Positions 15,639-26,500 of a stretch of DNA of 53,059 nucleotides are shown in pieces. The stretch covers positions 1 to 53,059 of the forward strand of contig CAMCMU010000033.1 of NCBI GenBank assembly GCA_945876035.1, given 5' to 3'. This DNA is from Schlesneria paludicola DSM 18645 (lineage in GTDB: Bacteria > Planctomycetota > Planctomycetia > Planctomycetales > Planctomycetaceae). Both the position numbers and the translations under genes were made by a program. The notes beneath the pieces are model-generated. The model saw only the letters and a list, made by a program, of their open reading frames with translations, was not told where the DNA came from and did not search any database. Each line of letters starts with the position of its first letter. Position 1 is the stretch's first letter.

Positions 15639-18503
15639 ATGACCTATTCCGTTCCAGTCACCGGATGTCTGATCTTCCTTTTAATGATTTCTGAGGCATT
15701 CGCGGCCGCCTCTCCCGCAGCACAAATTTTGCGGGTACTGGTCACTCAAAGCGACACGGCGGAGCCGCTTTCGAGTCCGAAAGGTGGCGTTTCCAGTGGC
15801 GAACAAAACACGTCCTCGGATTCTGCAGCAGCTCTCAAAACACTCGTCGAAAAAATCAGAAACCTGGAGGCTGAGGTCGAACGACTGAAGAGCAATCAAG
15901 TCGTGGGGAGACCGACTTCGACCACCGATGGCCAATGCCTATTCTTCGTTGATATGGCACATGTCGGAATCGTTCCCACACAAAATGGGCCGACTCGTTA
16001 TTTGGCGATCCATCTGACGATTGCGAATACCACGGCCAAACCGATCACGCTGACGCGCCAGCGGATCGTGGCGGAAATTGATGGTGAATCCCTAGCCCTT
16101 GAAGAAATTCCCAAATCTGTAGCCCAATTCTCGTTCCAAGTGTCACGGCAGTCTTATGCCCTGAATTCCATGCAGCCCGTCCAGAATCGAACCGTTCCGG
16201 CAAAAGGACAGGCGTCATTTTGGATCGTCTACTCCAAGCTTTCCGCCGGAACAACCGTTCCCCAATGCAAGCTCCATTTGTCATTTGGAGACACCCACAT
16301 GGAGTTGAACGTGAACGACCAGCAGCGCGCTATTCTGGGCCTACAATCCGAAAGAATCGGGCCGCGAGGATCTGTGGCATTGCTGACAATTTGCGGCCTA
16401 ATGACGACTGTCAACAGTCAGTCATTGTGTGACGAGTTCGAAAACCTGGCGGCTCAAAAGATCACGCGACTGGTATTGCGTTGGAATTCAGAGGCACCGC
16501 AACCGGATCACAACATTTTGGACTGGCTCGAGATGTCTGCGGCGACTCGTGGTCAGCCTCGTCCCGGGAATGATCTGTTTCCAGCAATTCCGGCAGGCAT
16601 TCGCGAGTTTCATCTGGTGAAATTTCACAAAAACGAAACACCCTCGGAGGATGACGGCTCTGCCAGAAAACATGTGCCTCCTCAATTGCATCTTTCCGAT
16701 GCGGACGCCGTGGGAGCGTCGTTGAGATCCGTCTATCTCGCCATGCCACGTGATGAATTACTCGCCGAAATTCGCGATGGGCACCCCCTGTCACGTGCGG
16801 CGGCGTTGTCCTATGGCGGAGGTCGGCTCGACACCGAACATCTCCCCCAAATATTTCGGTGGATTGAGGAGGGAAACCCGGAAATTCAACGGGCTGCGTT
16901 GCAAACTCTCAGCCATTTTGGAGAGTCGGAGGCCGTGCAGAGGTTGGTCTTTTACGTAAAATGCAATGCCGATCCGCTCTCCACAACAGCCATGGAAAGC
17001 CTCGCAGGATCGCGCTTCGGCGCCGCGCACGAAGCGTTGCTGGAACTACTCAAGAACGAGGCTCCGGATTCCAAAAAGCAAATCGCAAAAGTTCTGGCAA
17101 AATATCCTCGACCGATTTGGTCAGAAACACTTTACGAATTCGCAGCCGATTCCCACGCTTCCATGCGTTTAGAAGCCCTGAAAGCTCTGACCCAAGTAGG
17201 GCATCCTCGGCTGATTGATATTTTGGAAGCGGGACTGAAGAGCGACGAAAACTCGGTCAAAGATTTTTCATTTCGAACACTCGCGGAACGAATCGACGAC
17301 CGAAGTGAGGCGTTGGCGATAGACTACACGCTGAATCAATTGAAGGTCGGCGCTCCGGATGGCACGATGTGCCGATTACTTATCAAAACCAAGGACCCGC
17401 GAGCCTTACCTTTGTTACTCGGCTACTTAGATTCGAAGTCGAACAATCGCATGGGCGTTCTCAAATTATTGATTCAGATTGGCGACTCCGCAGTCATCGA
17501 AACGCTGGCGGAAAAATATCCGTCACTCCCACTCCAAGACCAAATGACTGTCTTGAACGGACTGAAACAGTTTCGACATCCGAAATTTCATGACTATGCA
17601 GGTGCCGCACTGCTGAGCAGCGATATTTCGCTCGTTTCCACTGCCGCAAATGCTCTGATGCAGGAAGGCCATCCGGATGGTGAAAAACTTTTGATCGAAG
17701 CATTGAACAAACAATCGGCCGGGAATCTGATTCCGAACATTGCCAATGCACTTGCCAGTTTCGGCACACTCACGGCAAGAAAAGCGTTGTTGCAGGCCAA
17801 GGATTCTCAAGACCAAATTAAAGGAAAGCATTCGACAAATGCTCTCGTACAAATGCGTCAGCGTTCGCCCGGTCTTCAATTTGTTTTAATGGCTCTCCAG
17901 CGGTTACAAAGTCCCCCCGAAAAAAACGATCTCAAGGGTCAGGCGAATCTTCAGGCTGAGGCCTTGGAATTCTGCGACGCCGCAATTCAGGTTGATCCCT
18001 ATCTTGGAGAGGCGTACGCCGTGCGGGGCAAGGTTAGGTTGCAACAGGAAAACTGGGACGAGACCGCCACCAACTTTGAAAAGGCCCTTGAACTGATGCT
18101 GGACGATGACAGCGAAATCATCACCGGACTGGGACTGGCACGCGTTGCCCAGGGCAAACTTGAAGACGGTATTAAAGTGGTCGAGGACCACCGTGAAAAA
18201 TTCAAAGACACGAAGGACGGGCTCTACTGTTACAACGTCGCGTGTGTTTACAGTCGTGCCTGCGAGTATCTGGATCAGCATCCGGACGCTCAAAACCAGC
18301 AACTCCGACGTGATGAGTACCGAGGCAAATCTTTGGCCGATTTGAAACTGTCCGTTCACCAAGGATTTCGCGAATTCGATTGGATGGCTGAAGACCCGGA
18401 TTTCGCCGTCATTCGAGAAGATCCTGATTTCCAAAAGCTGATTGTTGGCCGAGGTTCAAAAACACCGAAGGAAGCACAGCCACAACAGAGCACAGAAAAA
18501 TGA
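15639..18503 (+). CDS. Secreted HEAT-repeat and TPR protein, 954 residues
   Basis: The start at ATG 15639 is chosen for its signal peptide (MTYSVPVTGCLIFLLMISEA) and an AGGA about nine bases upstream; the frame is open 45 codons further. A short coiled coil (~64-86, TLVEKIRNLEAEVERLKSNQ) follows. Residues ~90-215 resemble a beta-rich domain, and ~225-360 an alpha/beta segment. HEAT-like helical repeats fill ~370-725 (for example LSRAAALSYGGGRLDTEHLP and GNPEIQRAALQTLSHFGESE). TPR-like repeats occupy ~770-880 (EALEFCDAAIQVDPYLGEAY, ENWDETATNFEKALELMLDD). The C-terminus (DPDFAVIREDPDFQKLI) is a TPR-end motif often seen in planctomycete proteins. It is probably a periplasmic scaffold; the partner is unknown. 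Confidence 0.85.
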   Translation: MTYSVPVTGCLIFLLMISEAFAAASPAAQILRVLVTQSDTAEPLSSPKGGVSSGEQNTSSDSAAALKTLVEKIRNLEAEVERLKSNQVVGRPTSTTDGQCLFFVDMAHVGIVPTQNGPTRYLAIHLTIANTTAKPITLTRQRIVAEIDGESLALEEIPKSVAQFSFQVSRQSYALNSMQPVQNRTVPAKGQASFWIVYSKLSAGTTVPQCKLHLSFGDTHMELNVNDQQRAILGLQSERIGPRGSVALLTICGLMTTVNSQSLCDEFENLAAQKITRLVLRWNSEAPQPDHNILDWLEMSAATRGQPRPGNDLFPAIPAGIREFHLVKFHKNETPSEDDGSARKHVPPQLHLSDADAVGASLRSVYLAMPRDELLAEIRDGHPLSRAAALSYGGGRLDTEHLPQIFRWIEEGNPEIQRAALQTLSHFGESEAVQRLVFYVKCNADPLSTTAMESLAGSRFGAAHEALLELLKNEAPDSKKQIAKVLAKYPRPIWSETLYEFAADSHASMRLEALKALTQVGHPRLIDILEAGLKSDENSVKDFSFRTLAERIDDRSEALAIDYTLNQLKVGAPDGTMCRLLIKTKDPRALPLLLGYLDSKSNNRMGVLKLLIQIGDSAVIETLAEKYPSLPLQDQMTVLNGLKQFRHPKFHDYAGAALLSSDISLVSTAANALMQEGHPDGEKLLIEALNKQSAGNLIPNIANALASFGTLTARKALLQAKDSQDQIKGKHSTNALVQMRQRSPGLQFVLMALQRLQSPPEKNDLKGQANLQAEALEFCDAAIQVDPYLGEAYAVRGKVRLQQENWDETATNFEKALELMLDDDSEIITGLGLARVAQGKLEDGIKVVEDHREKFKDTKDGLYCYNVACVYSRACEYLDQHPDAQNQQLRRDEYRGKSLADLKLSVHQGFREFDWMAEDPDFAVIREDPDFQKLIVGRGSKTPKEAQPQQSTEK

Positions 18504-18910
18504 TCTGTTTTCCTCGAGTCGTATGTCCGTCACTCGTCGCGGAGATAGCCGGCGGTCATTCGTCAAAAATGGTTGTTGTCTGGCGAACCGCCGCAACCGG
18601 CACCGTCTCGCTGTCAATGTCGTATTGAAAATTTGGCGTGCCTTCGCAACGATGCAACACACGACAACCCTTTCCTCAGGTCCTGTGCGATCACACGGGC
18701 CGCCACGAGAGTCGACAGTTGCGAATGTATGACTCGAAACATTCGAAGAAAAACTTCAAGACACAAGAGGACCACGACGTGAGACCAGTTAGAAACCTGT
18801 GGCGGAGTCTGTCGGCTTTCCAATTCGCGGATGCCGGCATGTTCGGGACAAACGCGTGTGTGGCCTCTGGACGACAGTGGTTGACCGAGGTTTCGTCGAC
18901 CTCCCAGGGG
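18504..18910. other. 407-bp spacer before the NHL-repeat gene
   Basis: The frame of the NHL gene is open back to 18638, so part of this stretch could be coding if a start upstream of 18911 is used (an ATG at 18839 adds 24 residues). The upstream residues are not protein-like. Nothing else is recognised. Confidence 0.35.
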
Positions 18911-19804
18911 ATGGCATCGATTCTGTTCCTCGTGATTTTTTTGCTTCTGCCGTCAACGCTTGTGGCTGTCGAAAAGCTGGATTTTGTAGCACAACCCGGG
19001 GGTTTTCAGATTCCCGAAAGGATTCGGCTGGGGGCTTGCTCTGCAGGCGGTGTCGATCGCATGGGAAACATCTATTTATTACATCGCGGAAGAAGTCCCG
19101 TCATCTGCCTCGACAAAAACGGGAAGTTCCTTCGTGCCTGGGGTGACGACACGATCAAAGGCCCTCACGGTCTGCGTGTCGATCAACACGATCACATTTG
19201 GATTACCGATGTTGGACAGCACGTGGTACGACAATTCACTGCGTTGGGCGAACCGCTGCTGCTTCTGGGCCAGCCGGGATCAGCTGGCGATGGACCGGAC
19301 CAATTCAACAAGCCGACGGATGTGGCTTTCAGTGCCTCCGGTGAGATCTATGTTTCTGACGGCTATGAGAACAGTCGGATCAAGGCGTTTGCTGTCGATG
19401 GCAGATTGCTGCGAACGTGGGGTGAGCCCGGCGACTGTCGAGGTCAGTTGAAGATTCCACATTCTATTCTTGTCGATGCGCGCGAGCGAATCCTCGTCGG
19501 CGACAGTGGGAATAGGCGTATCCAAGTCTTTGATAGAACGGGAAACGTTCTGGAGATATGGAATGGAATCACGGCATTGGGGATGGCCTATGACCCCAAA
19601 GGCAACTTATTTGTCGCGGATGGCCCTGGTAACAAAATTTTGCAGCTGAACGAACATGGCCAAATCGTCGGATCTTGGGGTGGCGAAGGAACGGATCCTG
19701 GGCAGTTTCAAGTTCCTCACATGCTCGCCACGGACGGAGACGGAAATCTTATTGTTGCCGAAGTCAAAGGCTTTCGTTTTCAAAAACTTGTTCGTCGACA
19801 GTAA
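18911..19804 (+). CDS. Secreted NHL-repeat beta-propeller protein
   Basis: The protein is 297 residues from ATG at 18911, starting with a signal peptide (MASILFLVIFLLLPSTLVAV). At least five NHL-type blades follow: PHGLRVDQHDHIWITDVGQH, FNKPTDVAFSASGEIYVSDG, IPHSILVDARERILVGDSGN, TALGMAYDPKGNLFVADGPG and VPHMLATDGDGNLIVAEVKG. This layout resembles the six-bladed propeller of peptidyl-alpha-hydroxyglycine lyases, but without confirmed catalytic residues a binding role is equally likely. It is periplasmic or extracellular. The start is less certain than the fold. Confidence 0.82.
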   Translation: MASILFLVIFLLLPSTLVAVEKLDFVAQPGGFQIPERIRLGACSAGGVDRMGNIYLLHRGRSPVICLDKNGKFLRAWGDDTIKGPHGLRVDQHDHIWITDVGQHVVRQFTALGEPLLLLGQPGSAGDGPDQFNKPTDVAFSASGEIYVSDGYENSRIKAFAVDGRLLRTWGEPGDCRGQLKIPHSILVDARERILVGDSGNRRIQVFDRTGNVLEIWNGITALGMAYDPKGNLFVADGPGNKILQLNEHGQIVGSWGGEGTDPGQFQVPHMLATDGDGNLIVAEVKGFRFQKLVRRQ

Positions 19805-19911
19805 GTCGGCGACACAAACAGACACCACTCCAAACGGATCCGAAGCCCGTCTGAACCGCCGTTTGAAATCTTCGTGGCGCAGTGCGAACGCCAGGACAGT
19901 CCCGTTGCCGA

Positions 19912-21696
19912 TTACGCATTCTCAGACTCGGCCTGCAACTGACACCAGCGTTCTTCGGCCTCTTGGAGTTGCGTTGTTACGGCTTGAACTTCATTGTGTA
20001 GTCGCATGGCTTCGCTGGCATCCGACGTTGCCAACAACTCAACACTGGCTTTCTTCTTCTGATCGTCAAGTCGACTGATTGTTTTTTCGATGGTCGCAAT
20101 TTCTTTTCGGATGGTTCGAACATCTCGACGGCTCGAACCAACTGCTGCCGTGGATTTTGGAACAATGGCGGGCGCCTTGCTCATCCGTGTTGTCTGTTCT
20201 CGTTCGCCATCATCGATTTCTTTGTTGACTGCGTAGAGATAGGCATCGTAGCCTCCGCCATAGTTGACGACTCGCCCGTCACGAACCTCAATGACACACG
20301 TTGCAACACGCTTCATGAAGTGGCGATCATGGGTGGTGAAGACAACCGTTCCCTTGTAATTGATCAATGCCGTGGCGAGAGCCTCCACCGTATCGACATC
20401 TAGGTGGTTGCCAGGTTCATCAAGAACCAGAACGTTGTATTGACTGAGTAAAAGACCGGCAAGGCAGACGCGCGCGCGCTCTCCGCCTGACAGGACGCCG
20501 ATCTTTTTTTGCACATGACTTCCTCGGAATAACATCGCTCCCGCGATGTCGAGAATCGTCTGCGGCTTTGTATTTCGAGCGGCGTTGATTTCGAGATATT
20601 CCAAGACCGTCTGATTCTCAGGCAAGCTTGTATAGACGTGCTGGGCGTACGTGCCGATCTGACATCCGTGTCCCCATTTCACATTTCCGGAAAGCGCAGA
20701 CAGTGAATTCACAACGGTTCTTAAAAACGTTGTTTTCCCTTGTCCGTTATCGCCGACGATTGCCGCGCGCGAACCATGATCTATTTCCAACGTGATCCCT
20801 GTCGCGATCTTCCGTTCAGGATAACCGATGTCCAGATCACTGCAGCGAAAGGCGGGGCCCTGACGAGCTTCAACGAGAGGAGCCCTGATACAAGCCGTCG
20901 GTTCATCGATATCAATCTCGGACAACTCCAGACGTTCCAGTTGTTTCGTCTTGGAGCGTGCTTGCGTCGCGGTACTCGCGCGGGCTTTGTTCTTCGCAAT
21001 GAATTCTTCCAAATCGCGACGTTTGGCCATGATCGCCGCATTCGAACGAACCAGATGCTGTTGCTGTTCTCGCTGATAGACGAGAAACGCATCAATTTTA
21101 CCGGGATACATCGTGAGTTTTCCGCGTGCCAAATCAAGTGTATGGCTACACGTCGCTGCGAGAAACGCCCGGTCATGTGAAACGATCAGGCATGCCTGCT
21201 GAAAATTCCGCAGGAAGTGCTCCAACAAGATTTGTGTTCGCAAATCCAGAAAGTTGGTCGGTTCATCCAGCAGCAACAGGTTGGGTTCATGCAGTAATAA
21301 GGCCGCCAATTTAACGCGTGTCTGCCACCCGCCAGACAGACGCGAGACCGGACCGTTAAGGTAGTCGCCCTTCAACTCAAACTGCCCCGCCACTTCTCCA
21401 CACTTCCATTCGGGTTGTCCGCTATCACGGATCAAAAAGTCGTGAGCCGTCTCCTGCGGCAGGAAAGGATCATGTTGCCGCAGATAGCCGATCTGCAACT
21501 CGGGGTGACGGATAATTTCACCATGATCGAGATCTTCTTCACCCAAAAGAATTCGGAGAAGAGTGCTCTTTCCCGCTCCATTTCGGCCGATGAATCCGAC
21601 CTTCACATCCTCAGAAAAGGTGGCTTCGGCACCCTCCAACAAGACTTGTTCACCATAACTTTTGTGTGCCTTCTTGAGCTGCATCAACACGGCCAT
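19912..21696 (-). CDS. ABC-F family ATPase
   Basis: The protein is 594 residues from ATG at 21696; a TTG two codons upstream is also open. Two ATP-binding domains and no membrane segments define ABC-F. Domain 1 has Walker A GRNGAGKST, signature LSGGWQTR and Walker B LLLLDEPTNFLDL. Domain 2 has GDNGQGKTT, LSGGERAR and VLVLDEPGNHLDVDT; the usual DEPTNHLD Thr is Gly here. The inter-domain linker (~215-265) is basic and helical. A C-terminal coiled coil (~525-594, IRKEIATIEKTISRLDDQKK) is of the Uup/YheS kind. Family members act on the ribosome E site. It lies downstream of prfC on the same strand, 142 bp apart. Confidence 0.92.
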   Translation of the reverse strand: MAVLMQLKKAHKSYGEQVLLEGAEATFSEDVKVGFIGRNGAGKSTLLRILLGEEDLDHGEIIRHPELQIGYLRQHDPFLPQETAHDFLIRDSGQPEWKCGEVAGQFELKGDYLNGPVSRLSGGWQTRVKLAALLLHEPNLLLLDEPTNFLDLRTQILLEHFLRNFQQACLIVSHDRAFLAATCSHTLDLARGKLTMYPGKIDAFLVYQREQQQHLVRSNAAIMAKRRDLEEFIAKNKARASTATQARSKTKQLERLELSEIDIDEPTACIRAPLVEARQGPAFRCSDLDIGYPERKIATGITLEIDHGSRAAIVGDNGQGKTTFLRTVVNSLSALSGNVKWGHGCQIGTYAQHVYTSLPENQTVLEYLEINAARNTKPQTILDIAGAMLFRGSHVQKKIGVLSGGERARVCLAGLLLSQYNVLVLDEPGNHLDVDTVEALATALINYKGTVVFTTHDRHFMKRVATCVIEVRDGRVVNYGGGYDAYLYAVNKEIDDGEREQTTRMSKAPAIVPKSTAAVGSSRRDVRTIRKEIATIEKTISRLDDQKKKASVELLATSDASEAMRLHNEVQAVTTQLQEAEERWCQLQAESENA

Positions 21697-21838
21697 TAGC
21701 AATCAATCCTCACTCAGAAAAAAACGCAACGGTAGGGAGTGTCACGACAGATCCACCCATTGTGGATTCTCAGACCCCGTGTTGGACAAAGGCCTCCGGC
21801 AAGGCGGGCGCGAGGGTGATCATTCCACAACATCGTTA

Positions 21839-23476
21839 TCAACTTTCGGGCTCAAACAGTTGCCGAGAGTCGTAGAAATTTGTGGCGTGATTCACGCTTC
21901 GCAATTGGATTGCCGGATTTTGACGCCCATAAAAATTACAAGCCCATTCCGATTCGAAGAGCACGACCGGCTGCATCAATGAATCGAACACGATACTGGA
22001 TTCCCGCTCAAATCTGAAGGTTTTCGGATCGACACCAGGAGCATCGATCCAGCGCGCCACAGTATAGGGAAGCCGCTGAACATTCACTTTTGTGTTGTAT
22101 TCGTTTTCCAGTCGAAATTTGACAACGTCAAACTGCAACTCGCCGATGGCGGCCAAAATGGGCTCGGCCAGTTGACTGGCTGACGCATAAAAAACCTGGA
22201 CCGCCCCTTCCTCGGAAAGCTGCTGGATACCCGCCGCGAACTGTTTTCGACGCTGTGTTTCGCTGCAACGAAACACAGCAAAGTGCTCGGGTGGAAACTG
22301 AGGAAGACGCTCATACTGAACGGCTGTACCAGTGCATAAGGTGTCTCCCAATTGCAATCGACCGGGATTGACAAGACCAAGAATGTCACCGGGGAAAGCA
22401 ACATCAATGGTTTCACGTTCGGTCGCAAAGGCGCGATGACAGCGGCTGACATTGACCCGCTTGCCGGTTCCGGCATGACTGACCGTAGAATCCCGTTCGA
22501 AGCGCCCAGAACAGACTCGCAGGAACGCCACTCGGTCGCGATGACGCGGATCGAGATTAGCCTGAATTTTAAAGACAAATCCAGAAAACTCCGGGCGATC
22601 GATGGGGATTAAGCCTCGATCACTCAGCCGCGCGACAGGAGGAGGACTGATCTGTAAAAAGTGGTCGAGAAAGTTTTCGAGTCCGATGTTTCGCAGAGCA
22701 CTCCCGAAAAACACGGGGGTTTGCAGACCGGCGAGATAATCCTCCCTGCAAAACGTCCCGCCAGCACCGGCAAGTAGCTCTAATCCGGAACGCAGTTCGT
22801 CCAAATGTGGAGGCCCCACGTCATGCTCAGTGAGTCGATCGAGCGAGACTGTTCGAAACGGAACAACGCGGTCGCCATCTTGAGCTCCGTCGAAGAGGTG
22901 AGCCGCATCGGCTCTCCGGTCGTACAATCCGGAAAAATTACGGCCGGAACCGATGGGCCAGTTGAAGGGGACCGTTTCCATGTCGAACTTGGACTCAATC
23001 TCATCCAACAACTCGAACGGATTACGGCCCATTCGATCCACCTTATTGACAAACGTCAGCACGGGAATCTTCCGAAGCGCACAGACACGAAACAGCTTTT
23101 CTGTCTGAGCCTCAATACCCTTGGCAAAATCGAGAACCATCACTGCGCAATCGGCGGCGTACAGAGTTCGGTAGGTGTCTTCACTGAAGTCCTGATGTCC
23201 CGGGGTATCCAATAAATTGATGAGATGTCCACGATACTCGAAGGTCAGCACCGTCGAAGTAATCGAAATTCCTCGCTGACGTTCCAGTTCCATCCAATCG
23301 GAGGTTGCCGCGCGGTTATTCTTTCGTCCTCGAACCATACCAGCCACCGCTAGTTGACCACCGTATAACAGCAGTTTTTCGGTCAGTGTCGTTTTTCCAG
23401 CATCGGGATGCGCAATGATGGCAAAAGTCCGTCGGCGATCGGCTTCTCGACGCACGGAAATATCAGACGACCACAT
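21839..23476 (-). CDS. prfC: Peptide chain release factor 3
   Basis: The protein is 545 residues. It is a translational GTPase that recycles RF1/RF2 after termination. The G1 motif is AHPDAGKTT at ~22-30, switch I contains the ATSDWMELERQRGISIT segment, G3 is DTPGHQDFSEDTYR and G4 is NKVDRMGRNP. The domain II/III region includes the RF3-type EGAVQVFYASASQLAEPILA and GELQFDVVKFRLENEYN motifs, which separate RF3 from EF-G. The length fits the family. Two ATGs (23476 and, out of frame, 23483) are close; 23476 is in frame. It is followed by an ABC-F gene, so the two form a translation-related pair. Confidence 0.96.
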   Translation of the reverse strand: MWSSDISVRREADRRRTFAIIAHPDAGKTTLTEKLLLYGGQLAVAGMVRGRKNNRAATSDWMELERQRGISITSTVLTFEYRGHLINLLDTPGHQDFSEDTYRTLYAADCAVMVLDFAKGIEAQTEKLFRVCALRKIPVLTFVNKVDRMGRNPFELLDEIESKFDMETVPFNWPIGSGRNFSGLYDRRADAAHLFDGAQDGDRVVPFRTVSLDRLTEHDVGPPHLDELRSGLELLAGAGGTFCREDYLAGLQTPVFFGSALRNIGLENFLDHFLQISPPPVARLSDRGLIPIDRPEFSGFVFKIQANLDPRHRDRVAFLRVCSGRFERDSTVSHAGTGKRVNVSRCHRAFATERETIDVAFPGDILGLVNPGRLQLGDTLCTGTAVQYERLPQFPPEHFAVFRCSETQRRKQFAAGIQQLSEEGAVQVFYASASQLAEPILAAIGELQFDVVKFRLENEYNTKVNVQRLPYTVARWIDAPGVDPKTFRFERESSIVFDSLMQPVVLFESEWACNFYGRQNPAIQLRSVNHATNFYDSRQLFEPES

Positions 23477-23497
23477 TGCATGGACCTTTCAAATTTC

Positions 23498-23547
23498 GGG
23501 ACGTTTTCAACAACTTTTGAGGGACGTTCAACAACGTTTGAGGGACG
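23498..23547. repeat. Paired 21-23 bp tandem repeat in the prfC leader
   Basis: Units 23498-23520 and 23521-23541 both start GGGACGTT, contain CAACAAC and end TTTGA; a partial third GGGACG follows at 23542-23547. It lies 22 bases upstream of the prfC start codon and about 50 bases from the 3' end of the 1577-residue gene. Confidence 0.8.
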
Positions 23548-23598
23548 CCGTGAAACAGGAAACGGCGGTGCTTTCACTTTGAAAGTCAGCAGCGATCT

Positions 23599-26500
23599 TT
23601 ATTTTCTGCTGAGAGAGACGCGATCAACCCCCAGCGTGTAGGCCTTTTCTGGGGGAGTGGATGTGGGACTCATGTCCCACTGGGCCACCCCAAATTCGTT
23701 GCATTGGAATGTTCCCAGACTTTTCGGTAGCAACAGATCACCCGTCGCAGCGACGGAAGAATTTGTCAAATCGCTGAGCTCGAAATGGAGGCTTCCACGC
23801 AGACCATCACAGTCGATCGCGATGCGATATTGGCAACCGGCCGTTAGCATTTTTTCGTTCAGGGACAAATCGTGAAACGTAGAGAGTTGATTACCAGCAG
23901 CGGTGACTCGCGCGGACTGCGGGCCGCTGATCTGAAATGTTACCGACTGGCTGTTCACAAATTCATCGCGATGAAACAATCCTAAGACAATCGGGTTCGT
24001 GGGATCAGAACCGAAACTCTGCACGTTAAAGTCGAACTCCGCCCGGAAGGAATCGTGGTCGTTGAGCGGTCGAATGGGATGAACGAAACGACGCCGCTGA
24101 CGCCCCAACTGCGCCACCGTTTGTCCACTCGACCCTGTCCACCAATTCCCCTGAACTCGCAACGAGTGATTGTCGGGGGACCATGTGTAGGCAACGGTTT
24201 CAGGACTCATCACCGGCAGAAAATCCGGGTGCTTGTCTCGTCCAATATCCAGCATATTGAAATCAAAATACCACCCGCGTTGCAGGGGATCCGAAGAAAA
24301 GTCATCGCTCAGAGACTCCACCTCTTCCCGGCCGGTATTAAAGGTTTGGTTGGCAATCGAGGCCAGAAATGGGTTCAGCACATCACGGGTTTTTGCATAA
24401 TGCGATTGCTGACACCAGACCCAGACATATTCATCACTATAGGCCAGAGTATTCGGCAGATTCGACCACGGAAGTTCGCTGCGATATCCGGACGGTTGAC
24501 CGGGGTAAAGATTGTAAGGATCACTCTCCACCCAAGCGGCCATTCCCGCTTCCACAAATTGATCATACTTGGCGGGATTGTCGCTCCAATTCCTCCACTG
24601 ACGCTTGATGTCATGACGCGTGTTCGCATACGCATGACGGTCACCGGGATACTGATACGGTCCACTCGGCAGGTTGCGTCTCCCGCCAAACCAGAATGTC
24701 GACTCCCAACCATGAATCAAACGTGCGGGCATCTGGATCCCCTCCAAAATGCCATTCATAAAGTGCGTCAGATTTTGGTAGCCTGGCCAAGCTTCTCGCT
24801 CCGGTCCCCAGGAAAAGAACAAGAGGATTTTGATGTCCGGAAATTCCGCTTGAATTGCCCGAATCCAGTGCTCTCCCCGTTCCCGCCAGACGTCCGGTGT
24901 TCCTTTCCCAAATGGATAAAGCTCCCCGCTGTCGTATTTGGTGTACATCTCCGTGTCCATGATGAAACCTTGGAGACGCGATTCACGACAGAAGCGGGCA
25001 AGAGTTGCCGCATTTTGGGAGACGATTTTCCAGTCAGCAGAACTATCGGGATCGACCGAATAACGCTGATCGTTGTCGCCACCGCGGCTTCCGTCTTTCA
25101 CCGAGTACCACAGAAAATTGTCCGTCACGTGCCCCCACGAAACCCGCTGAAGATCCTGAACCGCACCCTCCAGACTGGAAAAGGGAATAGGCAAGGTGGT
25201 CATTGCCATTTCATGGACAGCAAAGTGATCGCTGAGCAACCCGTTCTCTCTACACCATTCGCGGTCTAAGGGAACAGGAATCGCAACACCGTCAAACGGA
25301 TGGTTTGCCATGTATTCGGGATGCTCGGCTAAAAAACGGGGGGTGGGCGCGTCATTTTCGTTCAGATTGACAACCGTATATTGACCGGCACCGATGACCT
25401 TCTTTGTTCGGAGCTCGCTTGGACTGACCCACCGCTGCGGCTCACGGTCGATGGCCACTCGCTGCAGACGATACCGATACGCCTGCTCCAACGGGGTTGA
25501 CGTTTCACCGGCATCCCACTGCGCGATTCCTGCTTCATCGAGTTTGAGTTGTCCAAAGTCCGATGGAACAACTGCCGTCGCCGTTGCCACGACCAAGGAT
25601 GGATTCGCCAGATCAACAATCGTGACCCGCAGGTGGTGGCGAAATCCATCAAAATCAAACGTCATACGGTAGTTCGTCTGAGGCTTCATTCCCGCGCCAA
25701 GCGCGAGTGGCAGACGCAGGGGATCGGCCTCACCGGTCAGCGTCACTTCGGCCGTGCGGGGATCGTCCATGCGCAGGGCCAGTGAGTTTCTGGTCACCAG
25801 TTCATCGCTGTGAAACAACCCCAGCAGAATCGGGTTCGAAGGATCCGCACTGAAGGTCTCCACCCGAAAATCGAACTCTGCATGGAAGATATCCTCTTGA
25901 GACAGAGGAATCAGCGGATGAACATAACGACGACGCTGTTGGCCCTGTCGAGCCACAACATCGCCAGCCGATCCGGTCATCCAATTCCCAATCACCTGAA
26001 CACAACGATCTCGCGACGACCAAGTATACGGTACCGAGGCTCTGTCAAACGTTAAGCCGGCATGTAACGGCTGAACTCTTCGGCCGACATCCAACATGTC
26101 AAAGTCGAAATACCACCCGTTGAGCAAGGGGTCCGTCGAAAAATCCTCGCTCACCGCGGCAGTGGGTTCGCGACCTGTGTTAAAAGTTTGATTGCTGAGT
26201 GATGCGAGAAATGGATTGAATCCTGGTTCAATTCCAGACGATTGTGAGGGACTACCATCCGGATCAGCACCATGGACGTTGAGAAGGTGGCTGTGTTGAT
26301 AGTTGCTGTGCTCGGACCAGACCCAAACATATTCATCGCTGTAAGCCAAAGACAGGGGGACGTTGGACCATCCCGTGAACTCGCTACCGGATGGCCAGCC
26401 ACTCCACAAATCCCAAGGATCACTTTCTACCCAAGCGGCCATACCAACACCGACAAACTTCCGAAATTTTTCAGGCGCACTGCTCAGAATCCCCCACTTC

